Of a stretch of DNA of 35,254 nucleotides, positions 33,784 to 35,254 are shown piece by piece. Position 1 is the stretch's first letter, and each line of letters begins with the position of its first letter. A program made the translations under genes and the position numbers. The notes under the pieces were generated by a model. That model searched no databases. It saw only the letters and a list, made by a program, of their open reading frames with translations, and was not told the DNA's origin. Source of the stretch: Granulicatella adiacens. Lineage in GTDB: Bacteria > Bacillota > Bacilli > Lactobacillales > Aerococcaceae. Location: contig JAGZLX010000009.1 in NCBI GenBank assembly GCA_018364485.1, positions 1 through 35,254 on the forward strand, read 5' to 3'.

Positions 33784-33904
33784 AAAGCCTCAAAGAGGGA
33801 GTAAGGAATGAATTCCTAACTATAATAGATTATATATGTAGACACAGTAGTTGATTGACTTAAGTTTCATCACTTGTGATTCACTTAAGTCTAATCAACC
33901 TTGT

Positions 33905-33971
33905 GGGGGAAAGACTACGAAGAGACAAAAGATTCACACTGTGAATCTTTTGTCTCTTCTGTCTTTCTCCC
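33905..33971. repeat. Long hairpin with two perfect 20-bp arms
   Basis: GAAGAGACAAAAGATTCACA (33919-33938) and its exact reverse complement (33940-33959) are separated by one base. Outside them GGGGGAAAGAC (33905-33915) pairs with GTCTTTCTCCC (33961-33971, one G-T). The total is about 31 bp. No T-run follows. Confidence 0.92.
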
Positions 33972-34040
33972 TCTTATTCGTTTTAATATTCTTCCCATTA
34001 CTGCTACTATTAAATCCGTAAGCTTCATAGTCATTTACCC

Positions 34041-34064
34041 TCAGTTTAAAATAATCCAAACTGA
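34041..34064. repeat. Small inverted repeat
   Basis: TCAGTTT (34041-34047) and AAACTGA (34058-34064) form a 7-bp stem with a 10-nt loop, just outside the right outer arm and followed by a short TA dinucleotide run. Confidence 0.6.
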
Positions 34065-34085
34065 AATATATATATATAGATAAAC

Positions 34086-34130
34086 AACCTATTGTTTAAA
34101 GTCATTATGGCTTTAAGCAATAGGTTTTTG
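34086..34130 (+). terminator. Strong + strand terminator
   Basis: AACCTATTGTTTAAAG (34086-34101) pairs with CTTTAAGCAATAGGTT (34111-34126, one G-T), then TTTTTGTTTT. The T-run is on the + strand, so it best stops rightward transcripts from the choline operon or the repeat region. On the - strand, after copY, the T-run is lacking but the hairpin may still help. Confidence 0.88.
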
Positions 34131-34132
34131 TT

Positions 34133-34573
34133 TTAGTGATGATGGTGATGGCAATTACATTGTCCTGGTAGGCAGTTACATGCAACAGATGTTGGAGCAG
34201 TGGCTGCTTTTTCCTTTAAGGCGCTCACTAATTCTTGAATGTCATCTTGGCTCAAAGTGGCCTTATCGATCAGTGTATGTAATAAATTTCCATTCTGTTT
34301 ATGGCAAACTTGTTCTAGAAGCACATCGGTCTCTTGGTCGAGTTGTGCTTTCTCAGAAATCGTCGCAGAGTAGTGGAATGGTTTCTTTCGATTATCGATT
34401 TGGATATATCCTTTTTTGGTTAAACGGATAATGAGGGTTTTAATCGTCGAGTCACTCCATGAAAATGAGCGTTGCAATTGCTCGATAATATATCCGCTTG
34501 TGCTGTTTGGATTGGCCCATAAGACACGCATAATTTGACGTTCAGAAGGGCTCATTGGTTGAAATTCTGTCAT
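34133..34573 (-). CDS. copY: CopY-type copper-responsive repressor
   Basis: The 146-residue protein has an N-terminal BlaI/MecI-type winged helix (LSPSERQ-like start MSPSERQIMRVLW, then WSDSTIKTLIIRLTKKGYI near 39-57) and the C-terminal metal motif CxCx4CxC (C132, C134, C139, C141), which ends in five histidines at 142-146. CopY releases the cop operator when copper(I) replaces zinc at this motif. AAGGAG lies eight bases before the ATG. No copA or copZ is beside it in the window, so its targets are probably elsewhere. Confidence 0.9.
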   Translation of the reverse strand: MTEFQPMSPSERQIMRVLWANPNSTSGYIIEQLQRSFSWSDSTIKTLIIRLTKKGYIQIDNRKKPFHYSATISEKAQLDQETDVLLEQVCHKQNGNLLHTLIDKATLSQDDIQELVSALKEKAATAPTSVACNCLPGQCNCHHHHH

Positions 34574-34598
34574 AAATAGAACTCCTTTCTATATGTTT

Positions 34599-34627
34599 AG
34601 TCTACAGTCGTCAACCGTTTCTGTCAA
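34599..34627 (-). promoter_or_regulatory. Promoter of copY
   Basis: On the - strand TTGACA (34627-34622) and TAGACT (34604-34599) have a 17-bp spacer. A TACA half-site at 34603-34606, followed by GTCGTC, overlaps the -10 and resembles one half of the cop box TACAnnTGTA; the other half is degenerate. Confidence 0.65.
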
Positions 34628-34680
34628 TCATTTTACTTGATTTTTTGCGTACACTAAATGTCGGGGGTAGGTAGGTGGAG

Positions 34681-34727
34681 TCACTATATTTTGTGTTTCG
34701 TAAAAAAAACAATACAAAATGTTGTTA
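34681..34727. promoter_or_regulatory. Two NrdR-like boxes
   Basis: TCACTATATTTTGTGT (34681-34696) matches the NrdR consensus (acaCwAtATaTwGtgt) at about 14 of 16 positions. ATACAAAATGTTGTTA (34712-34727) matches at about 11 and begins exactly 31 bases later, the usual three-turn spacing. NrdR represses ribonucleotide reductase genes when dATP is high. Confidence 0.75.
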
Positions 34728-34732
34728 AAATG

Positions 34733-34761
34733 TTGCAAAAAACTTCTAGGCTGGCTATAAT
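34733..34761 (+). promoter_or_regulatory. Promoter of nrdI-nrdE
   Basis: TTGCAA (34733-34738) and TATAAT (34756-34761) have a 17-bp spacer. The second NrdR box ends five bases upstream of the -35. Confidence 0.82.
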
Positions 34762-34830
34762 TAATTTCGTGAGTTTCAAGTGAGCTAGAAATGCATGAAG
34801 GTGTATTTCGAATTCAGAAATGGAGTATTC

Positions 34831-35196
34831 GTGAAAGTCGTTTATTTATCGCTAACTGGAAAGACAAGACAATTCGTAAAAAAATTGAACTGGGATTTTA
34901 TTGAGATTTCTAAGAAAAATTCTACAGTACAAATGGAAGAACCTTATATCGTCATTACACCAACCTATGGAGAGCAAGTGGCGAATTTTTTTTATGAATT
35001 TATTGATTTTTGCGAGAATCGCAGCCTGTTAAAAGGGGTTGCTGGTTCAGGGAATCGCAATTTCAATACCAGTTTTTGTTCCAATGCTAGAGCGTTAGCG
35101 GTTAAATATGAAATTCCATTGCTACATTGCTTTGAAAATCAAGGTACAGATAAAGATGTACAAATACTAATAGAAAAGGTGAGAGAGATTGGATAG
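34831..35196 (+). CDS. nrdI: Flavodoxin-like NrdI, class Ib ribonucleotide reductase maturation
   Basis: The 121-residue flavodoxin-fold protein supplies the oxidant that assembles the dimanganese-tyrosyl cofactor of NrdF. It has the FMN phosphate loop SLTGKTRQF near 6-14, ITPTYGEQVANF near 41-52, and GSGNRNFNTSFC near 71-82. The GTG at 34831 (MKVVYLSLTG) is preferred, with GGAG five bases upstream; an ATG at 34795 would add 12 residues not seen in the family. It overlaps nrdE. Confidence 0.92.
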   Translation: MKVVYLSLTGKTRQFVKKLNWDFIEISKKNSTVQMEEPYIVITPTYGEQVANFFYEFIDFCENRSLLKGVAGSGNRNFNTSFCSNARALAVKYEIPLLHCFENQGTDKDVQILIEKVREIG

Positions 35197-35254
35197 TCCA
35201 AAATTAATTAACAAGACTCAAGAAGTTACATACTTCGCATTAAACAATGAGTTA
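35189..35254 (+). CDS. nrdE: Class Ib ribonucleotide reductase large subunit NrdE (5' end only)
   Basis: The 22 codons present read MDSPKLINKTQEVTYF and then ALNNEL, matching the start of NrdE proteins (VSYFALNNE-type block). The only start available is TTG at 35189, because TGA stops the frame at 35180; AAAGGTG lies seven bases before it. The start overlaps the nrdI stop, so translation is probably coupled. The rest is beyond the window. Confidence 0.8.
   Translation, partial: MDSPKLINKTQEVTYFALNNEL

Larger units (their letters stand above)
33706..34035. repeat. Large nested inverted-repeat element, gene-free
   Basis: The arms 33706-33753 and 33993-34035 are reverse complements over about 40 positions, in blocks AATGACTATGAA, TACGGATTTA, ATAGTAGC and GTAATGGGA, with small internal loops. 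They enclose further paired arms: 33793-33801 with 33967-33975; a 16-bp stem 33850-33865 with 33883-33899 (one bulge); and the long hairpin at 33905-33971. GGAATGAATTCC at 33805-33816 is a small palindrome. The 433-bp gap holds no convincing gene; a 60-codon frame at 33901-34083 is a by-product of the repeats. It could be a MITE-like fold-back element or a structured RNA. Confidence 0.85.

Noticed and set aside
33901..34083. 60-codon frame within the repeat region
   Set aside because: It consists of palindromic sequence and has no ribosome binding site or family resemblance.

Overview
The window is chromosomal DNA from a low-GC Gram-positive bacterium of the order Lactobacillales. The evidence is the Shine-Dalgarno-rich compact operons, the mraZ-to-divIVA division and cell wall (dcw) cluster, a Bacillus/Enterococcus-like tRNA block, and a CopY-type repressor. 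Gene content (murE inside the dcw cluster with a DNPRxE motif, lic-type choline genes) would fit Carnobacteriaceae such as Granulicatella or a relative. That genus guess is inference and is weak.

Layout. (1) 1-763: a tRNA block on the + strand (partial probable fMet, then Asp, Phe, Tyr, Trp, His, Gln, Cys, Leu) closed by a terminator; none of these tRNAs encodes its CCA end. (2) 764-2280: an AT-rich accessory stretch with a TPR protein and, on the opposite strand, an HXXEE membrane protein. (3) 2310-4866: a diacylglycerol glucosyltransferase, a beta-hydroxyacid dehydrogenase and a YkuJ-like small protein. (4) 4894-12518: one tight operon for threonine synthesis (hom, thrB) followed by the yqeG-yqeH-yhbY-nadD-yqeK-rsfS-yqeM-tmcAL housekeeping set (ribosome assembly, NAD synthesis, tRNA modification). 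(5) 12553-13428: yceD-rpmF under a consensus promoter. (6) 13550-13902: a DUF3397 gene whose reading frame is broken in a T8 tract, preceded by a striking 42-bp double palindrome. (7) 14017-29166: the dcw cluster mraZ-rsmH-ftsL-pbp2X-murE-mraY-murD-murG-divIB-ftsA-ftsZ-ylmE-sepF-yggT-ylmH-divIVA, which makes lipid II precursors and builds the division machine. (8) 29186-29563: a small HesB-like protein.

(9) 29616-33699: the most unusual region, a three-gene operon with its own promoter. The first gene fuses a winged helix-turn-helix, a LicC-like cytidylyltransferase and a LicA-like choline kinase in one 585-residue protein. The second is a separate LicC-like cytidylyltransferase and the third a BCCT-family (choline/betaine type) transporter. 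Together they look like a choline uptake and CDP-choline activation pathway, probably for phosphocholine decoration of surface polymers, with a built-in DNA-binding domain that may autoregulate it in the manner of NadR or BirA.

(10) 33700-34132: a gene-free 433-bp stretch dominated by long inverted repeats: a roughly 40-bp imperfect outer stem enclosing several hairpins, one with two perfect 20-bp arms. (11) 34133-34627: an orphan copY repressor on the - strand. (12) 34681-35254: the class Ib ribonucleotide reductase genes nrdI and nrdE (cut by the window end) behind a promoter with two NrdR-like boxes.

Operons are mostly co-oriented on the + strand and many genes overlap by a few bases, so translational coupling is likely throughout.
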